Origin: Lichenostomus cassidix
Taxonomy: Eukaryota > Chordata > Aves > Passeriformes > Meliphagidae
Assembly: GCA_008360975.2 (NCBI GenBank)
Contig: CM039199.1
Span: 4,787,598-4,851,597 of the forward strand
Reading direction: 5' to 3'
Length of the DNA: 64,000 nt
Made by a program: the position numbers and the translations under genes. Below, piece by piece: positions 36,083-49,200 of the stretch. How positions within the stretch are numbered: position 1 is the first letter of the stretch; each line of letters begins with the position of its first letter. Under the pieces are notes generated by a model. That model made no database searches, was not told the origin of the DNA, and worked only from the letters and a program-made list of their open reading frames with translations.

Positions 36083-36088
36083 TTTATT
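36083..36088 (-). terminator. ALKBH4: Poly(A) signal of ALKBH4
   Basis: TTTATT on the plus strand gives AATAAA on the minus strand, 112 bases after the ALKBH4 stop codon and the first such hexamer downstream of it. This implies a very short 3'UTR. Confidence 0.7.
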
Positions 36089-36199
36089 GAGCTTATCTCA
36101 GCACACACCTGGCTCCTTACGCCCACCTCAGAAATAAACCGAGTCGTACAAACTCCATCCCTCATTTTACACATCTCTCAACCAAATGCAACCTCTTGG

Positions 36200-38214
36200 T
36201 CACACGGGTCTTCCTTGAAAGGAAAGAGCAATTTGTAGCAGTTCTTTGCCCAGTTCCTCGTGCGTCCCGCCGGCGCTGAACTCTGCAGAGAGCTCCCTGA
36301 AGGTGATGCAGACACGGCGGTGCTGGATGTGCCTGCGGTGGATCCCGTGTTTCCACTTGAACCGCGCGGCTCCGTGCAGCACCACCAGCGACCTCCGGGG
36401 CAAGGGGACGGCCACACTCACCTCCTTACACGGAACCAGCCTTGGGGACAAGAAGCACTCCATTCCCTCTTCCCCTGAATTTCTGCACGCCGATGTCTGC
36501 GTGAAAGAGCCGGGGAGATTTCGTTCCTCTTTACAGGAAATGGGAAATAATTGGATGGTGTCCTCTGAATCGCAGGACATGGAGAGCACAGTTTTGGAGA
36601 GCAAGTTCAAGCTAACCAGGCGCTCCCCCCAGAGCCACCAGTCATCAAAGTGGGGGTCGATGGCAGAGCCTCTCTCTGGTCTGTAGTCCAGGTTACACTG
36701 TTCCACAGGTAAGAAACCACTGAGCACGGCACAGGCCTTCATCTGTGCCACAATCTTTCTGCTGAAACTGGGCAAACCAGAAAAGCTGCCAGCTTTCAGC
36801 CTTTGCTTCTTGAAGTTCACTTTGGGTCCATAGTCCTGTTGGAAAAGAAGAGGGAGGGAAAAGCTGGTGTAAAGGAAAAATCTGGGACAAGTCTTTTTGG
36901 AGAGGCTGTTCCTGCAGAGTTCTGTTCTCATCTCTTCCAGTGACCTGGTTGCCAGGTTGCAAAAGGACTCAGTGAATCTACATTAATCTCTCTAGATTTA
37001 TAAAGTAAAACCAAATACAAACACCCACTTCTTTCCCTTGGAGATTGTGTGAACTTTAATGCTTGAACACACACCATCAAATACTGTTTGTTGTAACTAC
37101 CGTGTAGTTTTGCAAGAAGTTGATTTTAACTACAGGTAATTCTTACCATTGATTTCAGGAAAAGCTTTCAAAGGAAAACACTTAATGAAACATCTAAACA
37201 TTTTGGGGTTTAACTGAAAACAGCTTTCCTTTTCCAGAAGGGTCTAAGATCAAATCTGCTTCTAAAGTCCAACCTGTTTCTTTCGACCAGACTGTGATGG
37301 TTTCCAGTCATCTTGATCCATCAGTTCCACTATCTCACACTCTTCATCTTCACTAATGAACTCCTCCACCAGGAACACCCCTGGAAAGGGAAATGCCCAG
37401 CCAGCAAATTCCGAGTGCTCATTTCCTTTAGCTAAGCCTGTTGCTGGACAGTAAGTGAAATTATCTTCTCCCTGCGGAAATAGCAATGGAAAAGAAAAAA
37501 AAGCAATAAAATATTTCCATTATTTACACCTGCAGCCTTGGTATTGCAGCATGAAAACTGTATAGGATTCCTACAGACAAAAGAAATTTTACATCTGCTT
37601 TTGGGGAACAAGTATTCCCTGCTCGTTTTTTTTTTACAGGTGCAGTATCACTGTGCTGCTTGCTTGAAGCCACTTTTTTTTGCTAGTGATGTCTTTATCC
37701 TAGAAAGGCAGGAAAGAACCAATGATCCTCAGGGCCACAGGTGTAAGGAGATTAATGGTGGGTATTGCTGCAGAGATATGGTTTGTCATAGCAATAAATG
37801 TTGAATGAGGAAAGTTGATAAAAATCGCGCCGGCCACCAGGCTAAGCTGTACCAAATGAATGTGGATGTAACACGTGAGGCTCAGGTGAGCTCGGACTCA
37901 GGCTCTGAGCGTTGCCGAGGTGAACAATTCACAATACCCCGGGGAGCTCTGCCTTGTCCCCGCCACGCGGCCCTGCGACCCCCGAGGCTCCTGCCCCGCC
38001 CCGGGCACGGGGGTCCCGCACCGCCCCGCCCCGAGGGGCCACGGCCCGCGCCCCCCACCGCCCCCCGGCTCCTCCCGCCGCCCCGCCCCGCCGCCCGCCC
38101 CCTCCCCGGTACCTGCGGGGGCGGAGCGGCCGGCGCGGGCCCCTCGCAGAGAAGGCAGGAGCGGATCCCCTTGCAGCCGCAGCCCGGCCCTCCGCCGCCG
38201 CCCGCCGCCTGCAT
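36200..38214 (-). CDS. ALKBH4: Alkylated DNA repair protein alkB homolog 4, complete
   Basis: Fe(II)/2-oxoglutarate dioxygenase, reported to demethylate a lysine of actin and also DNA N6-methyladenine. Three coding exons (transcript order) are 38214-38113, 37471-37274 and 36835-36200, all in phase 0, giving 311 residues (human 302). The N-terminus carries the cysteine motif GCGCKGIRSCLLCE (residues 11-24). GWAFPFPGVFLVEEF begins the catalytic part, followed by QSGRKKQDYGPKVNFKK and PVEQCNLDYRPERGSAID. The metal-binding HxD is at about residues 162-164 (PHFDD) and the distal histidine at about 263 (KWKHGIHRRH), followed by the 2-oxoglutarate-binding arginine region RRVCITFREL. The C-terminus IALSFQGRPV is as in mammals. 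Exon 1 lies in a CpG island shared head-to-head with LRWD1. The catalytic residues look intact. Confidence 0.96.
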
Positions 38215-38790
38215 CCCGCCGGCAGCGCCGAGGCCGCGGCCCCCCCCTCCCGCTCCTCCTCCTCCGTCTCCTCGTCCCGCCCTTCCTTCCTCCCCGGCTC
38301 CTCTTCCTCCTCCTCGGCCGCTTCCAGGTGAGGGCAGAGCGGGGCTGGGCGCAGGCCGCGCGGCCGGGCGGCGGGGGTGGGGTGGGGGGGCGCGGGCGGA
38401 CTCTCGCTCCCAGCAGCCCCCGCGGCGCGCCCGGGCCCCGCGCCGCTGTTCGGCGCCGCGGGGGACGCCGGGAGTTGTAGTCGCATCGCGCGGCGCGCGC
38501 CCCGCGGGGGCGCCTCAGGCCGCGGCCGGCGCCGGCCCCCGGCGGCGCTCGGTGTCCGGGGACGGCGGTGACTGCCGAGGCCTCTGCCCGGGGCCGCACC
38601 TGCCCCGCCCGGCCCGCTCCGGCCCTGCCCACGGGCGGAGCCGTGGCCTGCGCCTGCAGCCGGTGGTACCCGCGGGCGGGAGGCCGGCACGGCGCGGGCG
38701 GACAGCCCGGCATCCGTGGCCTTGTCAGCGCCGCGGCACCGCGCGTCCCGTCCCGGGGCTGCCAGCCGTGCCAGGTGGGCCGAGCGGATA
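37940..38790. promoter_or_regulatory. Shared CpG island between ALKBH4 and LRWD1
   Basis: Extremely GC- and CpG-rich block containing ALKBH4 exon 1 (38113-38214, minus) and the presumed first exon of LRWD1 (plus). There is no TATA box. Donor candidates for LRWD1 exon 1 are CTTCCAG then GTGAGG (GT 38328) and GTGCCAG then GTGGGC (GT 38775). A CpG-flanked GGGAGTTGTAGTCGC at 38470-38484 contains ACTACAATTCCC-type text (GGGAGTTGTAGT), a known core element of bidirectional mammalian promoters; here it is on the plus strand in slightly variant form. Confidence 0.65.
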
Positions 38791-40153
38791 GGGCAGCTCC
38801 GAGCAAACACCTTCAGATCGGGGCATGCCCGGCTGGGGGGGCTCATCCCGAGAGCTGCTGTGGGGCAGCAGGGGGTCAGTGGGCAGTGAAGGAACCCCGG
38901 GGTTCAGCAGCCCGAATGTCCCTCTGCAGCATCACCCGCGATGCTGTGGGGATGGGACATGCCATGCCTGGCCTTCCCCGCAGCTCCCACGGTGCCAAAC
39001 TGTGTCTAGGGTGTGTGTCAAAGTGAGGGCAATGGGAACATCCACAGCCACTGGTGTCATATTTTTATTTTAGATACAAGATCTTAGGGAGGTTTGGTTG
39101 GGTCAGCCTGACACTGTGCCTTGGCTTGCAGCAAAGAGCTCTGTCGCTTGAGGGATCAAATCCCAAACAGCTGCTGTTTAAACCGGTTTTCAGTTCAGCT
39201 CTTTGTGCTTATATACAATATTTCAGTGTATACAATATTGCAGTGCCCCGTTGCTCATCACACAATGTTGCAGGTGCTGTAGGTGTGTGGTGGTGCTGAA
39301 ACCAAACCCAAGGACAGCTCAGTGCCCCGTGTGCTCCTCACGATGTGCTGGAGTGGCATTTAGGCAGCAGTGATCTAACACAGAAAGACAGGAGAGAGCC
39401 TGGCTTTGAGCTCTGTTCTCTTTATTTCCCTCTCTTGGAATCTGTGTCAGGAAGAGTGGTAAGCCCTGAACCAGTAATTTCATGAAGCTCTTTTGGCCCT
39501 GTCAGCACTGTTATTCCAAATATCAGCATATCCCTCTGTGTGTGTACACTGAAACATCAGTTAATCACCACCAACAACACACAGAATGCTGTTGATTTTT
39601 TTCTTTTTCCTTGGTGAGGAAATGATGCCCTTGATTGGTGGGTGTTTAAATTTCCACTGATTAATTCAGTTTTCCAAAATTTTGTGGAATTTAGCAGTTG
39701 TCATCCAGGAGTCTGTCCAGCTGGTCAGGCTGCTGAGCACAGTGTCACTTCCTTGGGAGGAAGACATTCACACCAGGTGTATTGACTCTTACTGCTGCTG
39801 CTTGTTTGAAAGAGTGTTGGAATTCCTGGAGCAGAGCCCAGGAGAGACACAAACAGGTACCTGTGAGGCTGTCCTGGTCCTGAGTGCCATCACTCATGGA
39901 CAGCTTTCACCTGCAGCAAGTCTGTCACTCCAACAGCCATGGGATGTATCCCTGTTGTTTTGGAGATGGATTGGATCAGCATGCTGGGAGCCTGTGCCCA
40001 GTCTAATAATAGTCTCTGCCATATTCATTTCAACCAAGTGAAAAAGGTGACTTCCAACCCAGCAGCAAAATCAGTAGATAATCTCATGAAATTTATCTTT
40101 CCCCCTTTGGAGTTGTTGAAAGCATTTTCTCCCATTCCCGTTTGTTTTACCAG

Positions 40154-40215
40154 GAAGGTAACCAGAAGACATCTTACAGCTGACTGTGATTCCAGTGAAG
40201 AGGTGGAGATCAAAA
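40154..40215 (+). other. LRWD1: LRWD1 5'UTR part of the first coding exon
   Basis: The exon begins after TTTTACCAG (AG 40152-40153). It has an in-frame stop TAA at 40159-40161 ahead of the ATG at 40216, which fixes the start codon. A further noncoding exon is therefore needed upstream, presumably in the CpG island near 38.3 or 38.7 kb. Confidence 0.7.
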
Positions 40216-43200
40216 ATGTCAAAAATTACCACAGAACTTCTTTTGGAAAGAGCAGTTCCAAGATCTACGAGGCTCCGAAAGATCGAGACGCTGAAGTAAG
40301 TGCAGACAGGCCCATGGAAAATTCCAGATGAATTCAACCTGGGCAATCCCTTTTTTTCTGTCTTTCTTCCACTTTTCTTCTCCTTTTTACTGAATGAAGG
40401 GAAACAGTTCCAAATCACAGAGCTGAGATGTCATTTCCAGTGCAGGATCAGTGACCACTGGTGGCACTGCATTTGCTAGAGAGGTTATTGGTATATGTCA
40501 CCTTTTTTTGCCATTTCTATTTTGTGAAACTGCTGAAGGTTGGATCTTGATTTCCTAAGCCAAAGATATCAACCATACCCCTAAAGCACTTCCATCTCTG
40601 TTAGCAATTGCTTAATGTGAGTAAGAGAATCTTCCAGCCTGGATTTTAGAGGGGTTTTAAAGTATTTTTAGCATTATTTCCCTTCCATTTCCCTCTCCTT
40701 CCACCTCCTCTAAATCCAGTTATCCTAGTACCTCAAACATTGCAGAGGGAGCAAATAAACTCTAAAACACTTAGAAACCACTAAAAACAGTTTTGTCACT
40801 CTGGTCCTTAACAGAGGTCATTGCAAATATGTGTCTTCCCAAATGTTTAACGCAGTGCAAATTCTCTGTTCCAGAGCTGGTCAATCTAAGTGACTCAGCT
40901 GGCCAGTTTCTGGCTGGCGCCTTTGTTGTTTTTGTTGCTGATGTCAGGGGGTTTGGGTTTCACGTGTACTCTTTAAAGTTATTTCTTTCAGTTTGCCTTG
41001 TGCTAAAATAATTATTTTTAGAGAGAAACTCAAATGTTTATCTGAGGAGACTCAGCTGCAATAATCTGGGTAAGAGTGATGGGGAGATGTTTGAAGCTGT
41101 GGGTTTTTGGAGTGTGGCTTTTTCCATGCAGCTTTATACTGTGATGTTGAAGGGTTGTATTTCAGGAAGTCCATTCAGGGAACACTGATTTTGTCCCCAG
41201 AATGTCACCACAGCCACAACTTTGCAGCCAGCTGAATTCTCCTCAACCTTTCTTACCAGCTCTGACTGGCTGGTTACACTCTTGAGATGGCAAGTGAAGG
41301 AGAAGGGATCTTGCTTTCTGGTTTATTGGCCTCATTTATTCACACTTCATTTATATCTAGAAGCCTTTTTTGGTTTTTTTTTTTTTTAACTAATCATTAG
41401 AGACAGAGATTCTGTTTGTTAAAGGAACTCAAGCTTGTGCTCTCAAGAGATGTTGGCTGCCAGGACTGGAAGCTCCCCTTGGAGCTCACCTAAATGATCT
41501 CACCAAATATAAAATGACCCTGCTTATAATATGCAGTTTTCACTTTCTTATACAGAAGAGGTATATTTTTTTCCGCTCATCTATTGTATGCCTGCCTCTT
41601 CCAGGACAGAGTGTTTCTGTTTTGGTGGCAGCCTTGGGATGTTGTTAGGTAGATTTCTACATTTATCATGGGAAATTTTTGCAGCAGAACGCATTATAAA
41701 AGAAATGGGAAAATCACTTTTTGGTTAAGTCAGTTCTTGGAAAATGGCCAGATTGTTTGGGAACATGCTCTGAACTTGGCCTGAGCTGTGAAATAATGAA
41801 TCTGGTACATCCTGTGGACAAGATAGACTGATGGTATAGTGAATAAGTGTCTTGTATTGCTGCACCTTGTTTTGTTGAAATGACATTGCAAAGGAATCAA
41901 ATACCAAAGCTCTTAGAGGTGCAGTTGTTTTTTCTATAAAATAAGAATTTTTCTGGTGATTCACTGCTCCCAGCCAGCTCTGTTACCCCTAGGAGATTAT
42001 CTGAATTGCAGGTTAATTGTGCTTTGGCAGCCCTGAGTCTCTGATGGTGTCTGTTAGCTCAGACACATCAGCTTTCCCACAGTGTGCTCACAATCCAAAA
42101 CATTACCACCAGAAAAAGCAGGTTTGGCCAGACATACCCAGTGAATTGTGTTAGACTGAGGTTCCACCAGGTGGGACTTTGTGTGCTGTTAAATCAGCAT
42201 TTGTTCTTCCAGTGAGCTGCAGATACTTCATGTTCTCTTTTGTTTTCAGCCTGTCCAAGCTGCAATTGAAGACTGGAGACTTAGACCCGCGTTTGTTTTC
42301 CCGCCTGAGGCACCTGCAGAAACTTGATCTCTCCGATAATTTACTGGACAAATTTCCCAACAGCCTAACCCTGCCTGATCTGCGTGTCCTGAACTGCAAC
42401 AATAACAAGCTGGAAGATGTAACTGCTCTGAAACAGTTCCCCCTGCTCGAGGAGCTGACCTATGAGAACAATGTGTACTTGACAGTGAGTTACCCCCCTC
42501 CTTACATTAAATAGAGAGCTAAACAAACAGCAGTCGTGCAGAGCTCTTACATATTGTTCTTAGGCAGCAAGTGTTAGGATATCTGAGAAAGCAGCCAGCC
42601 TTTGTGTGACATTTAACCACTTTGTGCCACTATTTCCCAGTCTGCAGAAGTGATTTGCCCAAAACCACTCAGATGTTAAAATCTGTGTCTTGAACTAATT
42701 CTTCAGGCCAGAGTCCCATCTTAGGTAGTTTATCAGCCACAGTGTCTTATGCTCATGCTTGTGTAAAATATGGTAATTACTGTGTAGAAATGTCCTTCTT
42801 ATAGAATCACAGAATCACAAAATAGTTTGGATTGGAAGGGATCTTAAATCTCATCTTGTTCCAGCACCTGCCAGGGGCAGGGACACCTTCCACTATCCCA
42901 GATTGCTCAGAACACCATCCAATCTGGCCTTAAACACTTTCAGGGATAGGGCATCCACAGCTTCTCTGAGCAACTGTGCCAGGGCCTCACCACCCTCAAA
43001 GTTAAGAGCTTTTTCCTAATATCTGTGTTACTTTTAGTGCCCTTTGTGCTCTGGAAGAGCAGACTCAGTCCTCTGATGAGGAGGTGATTAGTCTGGTTTA
43101 GGTTTCTGACTTCCCCCATGAGGCTCTGCTGACTGTACAAGTTAAACACCCAAAACTAATTTTACTTGTGCCCTAAACTGGCATCAGCCACTCATCATCC

Positions 43201-46200
43201 CCACATTTATTTGCTGTTGTATGCTGGCAGTCTATGTGTGGCTGTAAGGTGAACCATCTGACTTAAAATGCATTTGATCCAAAGAATTCCTGCTGGAATT
43301 CGTTGAGTGGAGGCAGGACAGGCCTTGCCCTGTGTTAGAGTTAAGGGATATGAACAGAGCTCCCAGCCTTGCTCTCAGGCCAAAGACATGAGCAGTCACA
43401 CAGCCCCCACCTTGTGTTGGATATTAGCACTGCCTGAAGGCTGGGCAGCTCTGTCTGCAATTTAAAATCCCAGCTCACAGGAGACTTAATTCACAGCTAA
43501 AAGGTGAAATTCAAGTTGGAAGTCCTGAGGAAATTTTATGCAATGGCTTTTTCTTACTAAATATATCATTCTCATATTGAATGTATTTTAATCAAGGACT
43601 AAAGGTAAAGCAAATACCATGTGTACAACTTTTATAACTCCAGTGTTTTCTCTTTCTAGCTCAATGATGACTATAAAGTAATGTTTCTTTTGCAAAACCT
43701 TCGGCTGCTCAATGGAAAGGACATAACCAAACAGGCCAACCATGTGAGGCGTGTCAACAGTCGTAAGCTCACCAGCAAGGTAAGATGTGGGATATTTCCT
43801 TCACCTCTAAACACCTGAGAAATAGCTAAATACTGTGCTCAGTGTAGTGACAGAGCTGCAATCGAGCATCAAGTGGTTTGCAGGAACTGTGGTATGATCT
43901 GAGCCCAGCCTGCCACCCAGGAAATATCTTACTGCTGCTTTCTCTGGTCACTGCTGGCATCTGCTCTGCCTGTTCTGTGCAGCCAATCTGCCTTTGGTTT
44001 AAGTGACAGGAGCAGGGCCAACCAGGTCTGTCTCTGCCCCTGTAGTTTTTCAGGTCACTCCAATCATCATTCAGGAAAGTGAAAAGCCTGGTGCTGACAG
44101 AACAGCTGCAAACGTCTCCCCATTTAATTTATGTTACTGTCCAGGCCCCAGGAACAGAGAGCACAAAACCAAGCACAGGATAATCTTGCTTTTTCCAGCA
44201 CATACCAGAAACAATGATTTGTTCTTTCTTCTTCAGCTGTGAATGCTTAGAATTCTATTTTTGCTCATTTTTCTACGCAGTTTAGCTCCTGACAGATTGT
44301 GCCCACAAGGCATTGTTGTGATCTTGAGCAAAATTATTGTTCAATTATGAAAAAGGTTTGGTTGGCTGGTTGTTTTTGTGTATTGCTGCTCTTACCATTC
44401 ATATTCTAGTTAATCGATCCTATGAATTCCTTCTGTATAACAGTGGTGGAAATACCAAATACTGAAGACAGGGAAGTCTTGTGCTGAGTGTTGTATGTGT
44501 AATATCTGTGTACCTCAAAGGGTCTCTCTGAGGGCTGCTCAGCCTCTTATCCCAGACAACTGGTCATGGTTGGCTGTTTAATGAGGCACCAAACTCTCCC
44601 CTGTGCTGTTTATTTTGTGCCCTGATACCTTTCCCTGCTGCTATTTGTACCTGCCTGCCCAGTTCTCAGTCCAGTGTCTCAGTGTAAAATGTCTGTTGGG
44701 TCCAAACACTGATGGATGTGCTACTGCCCACCAGAAACTCCAACAGGAAACTGCTGACAGGTGAGCATCCACATGGTTTTGCCTGCAGTTCAGCAGCCTT
44801 TTGGAGTCCAAGTATCTCAATAAATGGACAAAAAATGTCCATGCTGACAGTGTCTGCTTAGCCACACTCACTCCAGCTTGGTTCAGGGGAACTGACTTTC
44901 TTGTTAGCTGAAGTGGTCATTTGAACATGAGTAAATAAATTAAAGTGGTGCCATCCTGTAGGGTGCAGCACTCAAGGTTGGCCACCTCTTAAATGCTTTC
45001 ACAAGTTCTGTTGTGCTTTTCTGCTCTATTTTTCCTATTTGAGTAAACTCAGTCTTTCTGCCTAGGTTACTGCTCACTGGGAAAAATTCTTCCGTGACCA
45101 ACTCCCCGAGAAATACACAGCTGAGCAAGTGAAGTCCATCAAGAAAAAGTTCCTGAAGTCAGTACAGACCAATGTGGTGTATGGGCCCAGCTCACTGAGC
45201 GAGTTCACCCGCTGGCGGGTAGGTCACATCCCCCTTACCCTCCTGTTCTGCTCCTGCTTCTGCATGGATTGGCTTAAAACACTCCATGGATTGGCTTAAA
45301 ACACTCCATGGATTGGCTTAAAACACTCTGTGGATTTGGTTAAAACACTCCATGGATTTGGGTGCTCTTGCAGACAAGTGCTGTTGCTTTTTCTTTTTCT
45401 TCACTGCTTTGTCAAGTAGTTAGAGAAGCACCAGGACTAAACGTGCACCAAGTTGAAATGGCTGTCATTAAATACTGCTTTTTAATTCATAAGCAATAAT
45501 GATACTTGTACTAATTAACCAGACTGCAGTATTCTTAATACTTAATTATTTGCAAATTAGTTTAATGGCAACCTTTACTCTTGATGAAAGACAAAAGATA
45601 ATGACAGAAGCGTAGTTGCTCCCAGTGGGGAAAGATACCATTTAGTTTGTAACATTTGTTTTATTTGTATATTCATACACACAATTGAGGCTTCCATCTC
45701 TTCTTTGTTTTGTTTTATTACTGTGCTGTTGTTTCCACAGCTGTGCACCCTGGATGCCCATGACAAAGTGCAGTTCTTGGGTCATGTAATGACAGCTGGG
45801 GACTCCTCCACCACTTGTGAAATTCACACAGAATAGCATATATTAACTCAGCAAAGCAACTCTTTGTGCCATGACACATCAGCTTGACAGCTTGACATGC
45901 TGTGACTTTTTTGTCTTCTTTTTTCTTTTTTAACGTATCCACATATTTGCTTCTCAGGTGAAAATGATTGCAGAAGAGTTTCTGGCACACTCACTAGGTC
46001 TGGAGTTAAACTCTGATACTGAACCAGAGGAAAAGATGGATGAGAATGAGGAAGAAAACACAGAAAGCACAGAAAGCCCCAGGGAAGCTGCAGAGGATGT
46101 GGCTCAGGTAGGTGATTTTTCCAGTTACATTAGCAATGTTCTTTCTGTTTCCTGGGAATTCAGCAGCTCTTGTCCGTTCACATTTATGACCCTTTGCTAA

Positions 46201-49200
46201 CCACAGGGGCAGTCTCAGGCTCCAGCCTGTATCCAACAGCTCAGGCTCCTTCCTTACAGCCCAGATTGAAGCTTTCCCAGAAATGTGGATGTGGAGTTGC
46301 TCTCTGAGGAGAGAGCTTCCCATTCTCATAGGAGACCAAAAACATTTCATGAGTGCAGTCCTACTCTCCTCCAGGAAGGGATATTTTAATTAGAGAACTG
46401 GACAGATGCCTGGCCAGACTCTGCTGGTGTTTGCCTGCTTGGAAATGGCTGCAGAGTGAACCCCTGTGGTCCATGGGTCAGATTTGTTTTTCCACATCAT
46501 ATGTAAATTGCAAATAACTGAGACAGGCGAAGGGAGCTGAAAATGAGGCTGGCTGTGTGATTTTCATTAGCTTCTGCCTCTAGGAACCCTGCAGCTCTGG
46601 GCTGTCTGATTCCTGGAATCCAGTCTGCAACCGTGGGAGGGTACTTGCATTTGAATAATTAATATCTTTGGCTTACAAATTATCTGCACTTCTTGGGGAA
46701 GCTAAAAACCTTCTGCAGAACAGGACAACATGACAACATGCCTTATAGGTCACAGTAACACCCAGCAAGAGGAAAAGAAATCATTCAAAATCTAGCCCTG
46801 GAAACAAGAGGTCCAAGTCCCAGGCAAACACCGAGGAGGAGGCTGTAGTTAATCCCAAAAATTCCAGTCATGTGCAGGATGACCCAGCTCCTGATAAACC
46901 AAGAACATCCAACCAGCCAGCCGAGGAGGAAACCCCTGAGCAGGGAGCTGAAGGGACACAGAAGAATGGAGAGCAGATTCCCAAGGGGCAAAGCAACAGA
47001 AGATCCAGCCAGGTGACAGGGGAACAGAAAAGCCAGGAGCAGGACAACGGTGTGGTTACCTTGACCCCAGTGAAGAACTCCAAGCGCAAGGTATGTCCAT
47101 CAGCCCCCTCAGGACTGGCTTTGGGCCTCATGGTTTAGTGGGAGGAGCTGCACTCAGGTTTCATCAGAGCTCTGCACAGCTTGGAGCTCATGGTTGGCCA
47201 GATATATTGTGAGTTTTGGTTTGGTTTTTTCTTTTTGTCATTGTTTTAAATCTCTCAGAGGCATCAAAGGAGAGAAGGGACCCCCCAGGAGACCCAGTGA
47301 ATCCCCTCTGGGGGATGGATGGACCAGCACTCCGAGGTGGTGCATTGAAAGACTGTGCTTAGAAAATGGGACTGGCAAGCCTTGCTCTCAGCTCAAACCA
47401 ATGGCTGCATGGGGAAAGGTGTTTCCCCCTCAGCTCAGGCTGGTGGGGATCTAAAGGGTTTTTCACATTTCTCTGCAGCAGGAAATGGGTGTTTCTGCTG
47501 GGGTCTGCTGGGCACATCTTTGCTAAACTGTTTCCCTGCTGCTTTAGGAGTCTTGAGCATTGGTGGCACCTCGGTCTCTCCTGTTCTCCATAACACAGAA
47601 GGGCTGAAAAATACTTGAGTTTAACTCAGATTGCTGTGTTCAGTAGAGGGTTCTGTCAAGGCAATCACAGGCAAACCGTGTCAGGGGAATGAATTTTCTA
47701 AATGTGGATGGTTTATTGTAGGAGGATGTCAGTGCAGAGCCATTGCATTTTCTTCAGTGTCACAGTAAAGGCAACAGCCGCGAGGATTTTAAAACGCAGC
47801 TCTGGTCCTGTGTCTTCGAGCCAGTGCTAGACTCTGGAGCCAGGAAAGGTGAGCTCTTAAAGAGGTTTGCAGGATTCCCAGAACCACCTGGCTCTGGAAT
47901 CCCAGCGGACTCCATGCCTCAGACCCCTGCTCCTCAAAGCCGTAGTCTCCGTTGTCAGGAAGAGACTTGCTCACATATTTCTCCTTCAACTTTGAAAACA
48001 GGAGACTGGGAGAGCACCAGGCTGTGATAAGCTGCAGTCTTCATGTGTTATCCCTGAGCCTGGGAACTTCTCACCTATTCTTTTCCTGTTTCAGATCCCA
48101 TTGTGAGCTCCTCCAGAACCGTGGCAACCTGTGGAGGGGAATCTGTCTGTCTGATTGATTGTGAGACAGGGACGGTGCTGAAAAAGTATAAGGTGGCTAC
48201 AGAGGTGGGTTGCAAGTGGGAAGGGTAAGCATCGAATGGGAATACCATAATCTGTAATAATTACATACATTTATACATCATAGATATTACAAAAAGGTCT
48301 GAAAGCGTTAGTGTGGACAGATGTTAAGAAGATGAAGATAGATAATAAACATTGCTTTCTTTTTGCTGGTTTTGGGGTTAATTTTTATTAGTTTAAGAGA
48401 TTAGCCTGCCAGTCCTCACTTAGGACTGGCTGCTAAGCCTGTTTGACAGCACAGAGAAATAAAGATCCTTTTTCTGTAGTTTGTGTTCCTCTGAGGGCTG
48501 TGTTGAGTTTTGATGCTCCATCTTAAATACTTGTGTCATTTCACCTAAGTAGCACTTGTGACAGTTGTCTTATCTCTGAGCTAACAGCCACCACCCTGCT
48601 GGCTGTTCTCTGTCACCCCAGTCTTGTTTTCCTTCTGTCCCAGGAGTTCTTCAGTGTTGCATGGACAACCCTCACAATGGTAATCAGCGACAGTAGGAAG
48701 AAAGCTCACAACATCTTGGCAGCTGCTGGGAGGAGAGGGATTGTCAAACTGATCCACGTGGCAGCAGACTTCTGCTATGGAGAGATAAAGGCTCACAAAA
48801 AGCCCATTGCTACAGTCTGCTTCAGCCCAACCCAAGAGACCCATCTCTTCAGTAAGTCTGCTTCAGAATCCCTGGTTTTAGCTCTGATGTGAAAAAGTCA
48901 GGGCTTCCTTAACAAGAGGAATTGTCACCAGGGCAAGCAGGGACACACGAACAAAAGGCAGGGACAGGCATTAGGGAGAGAGCATTGTTAGCAGCAATCT
49001 CCAGCAGGAACAGCTTGTTTCAGCCAGAGCCTGGCTCTTCAGCTGAGGTGCAGCAGCTCCTGTTTCTCCCTCCGTGGCTCTCAGGGTGGCTGTCACACAC
49101 ACATTAGCCACAAACAAGCCCAGTAGTGGATCTGTTCCACAGGGATGAGTAAGAAGAATGACAGGCAGAGCAGGCAGTTGGGAGCCAGGCAGTGGCAGGG

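Noticed and set aside
37805..38846. Several 180-330 codon open frames on both strands of the ALKBH4/LRWD1 CpG island
   Set aside because: Pro/Arg/Ala/Gly-rich translations expected from 75-80% GC sequence. Only the 34-codon ALKBH4 exon inside it has family similarity.
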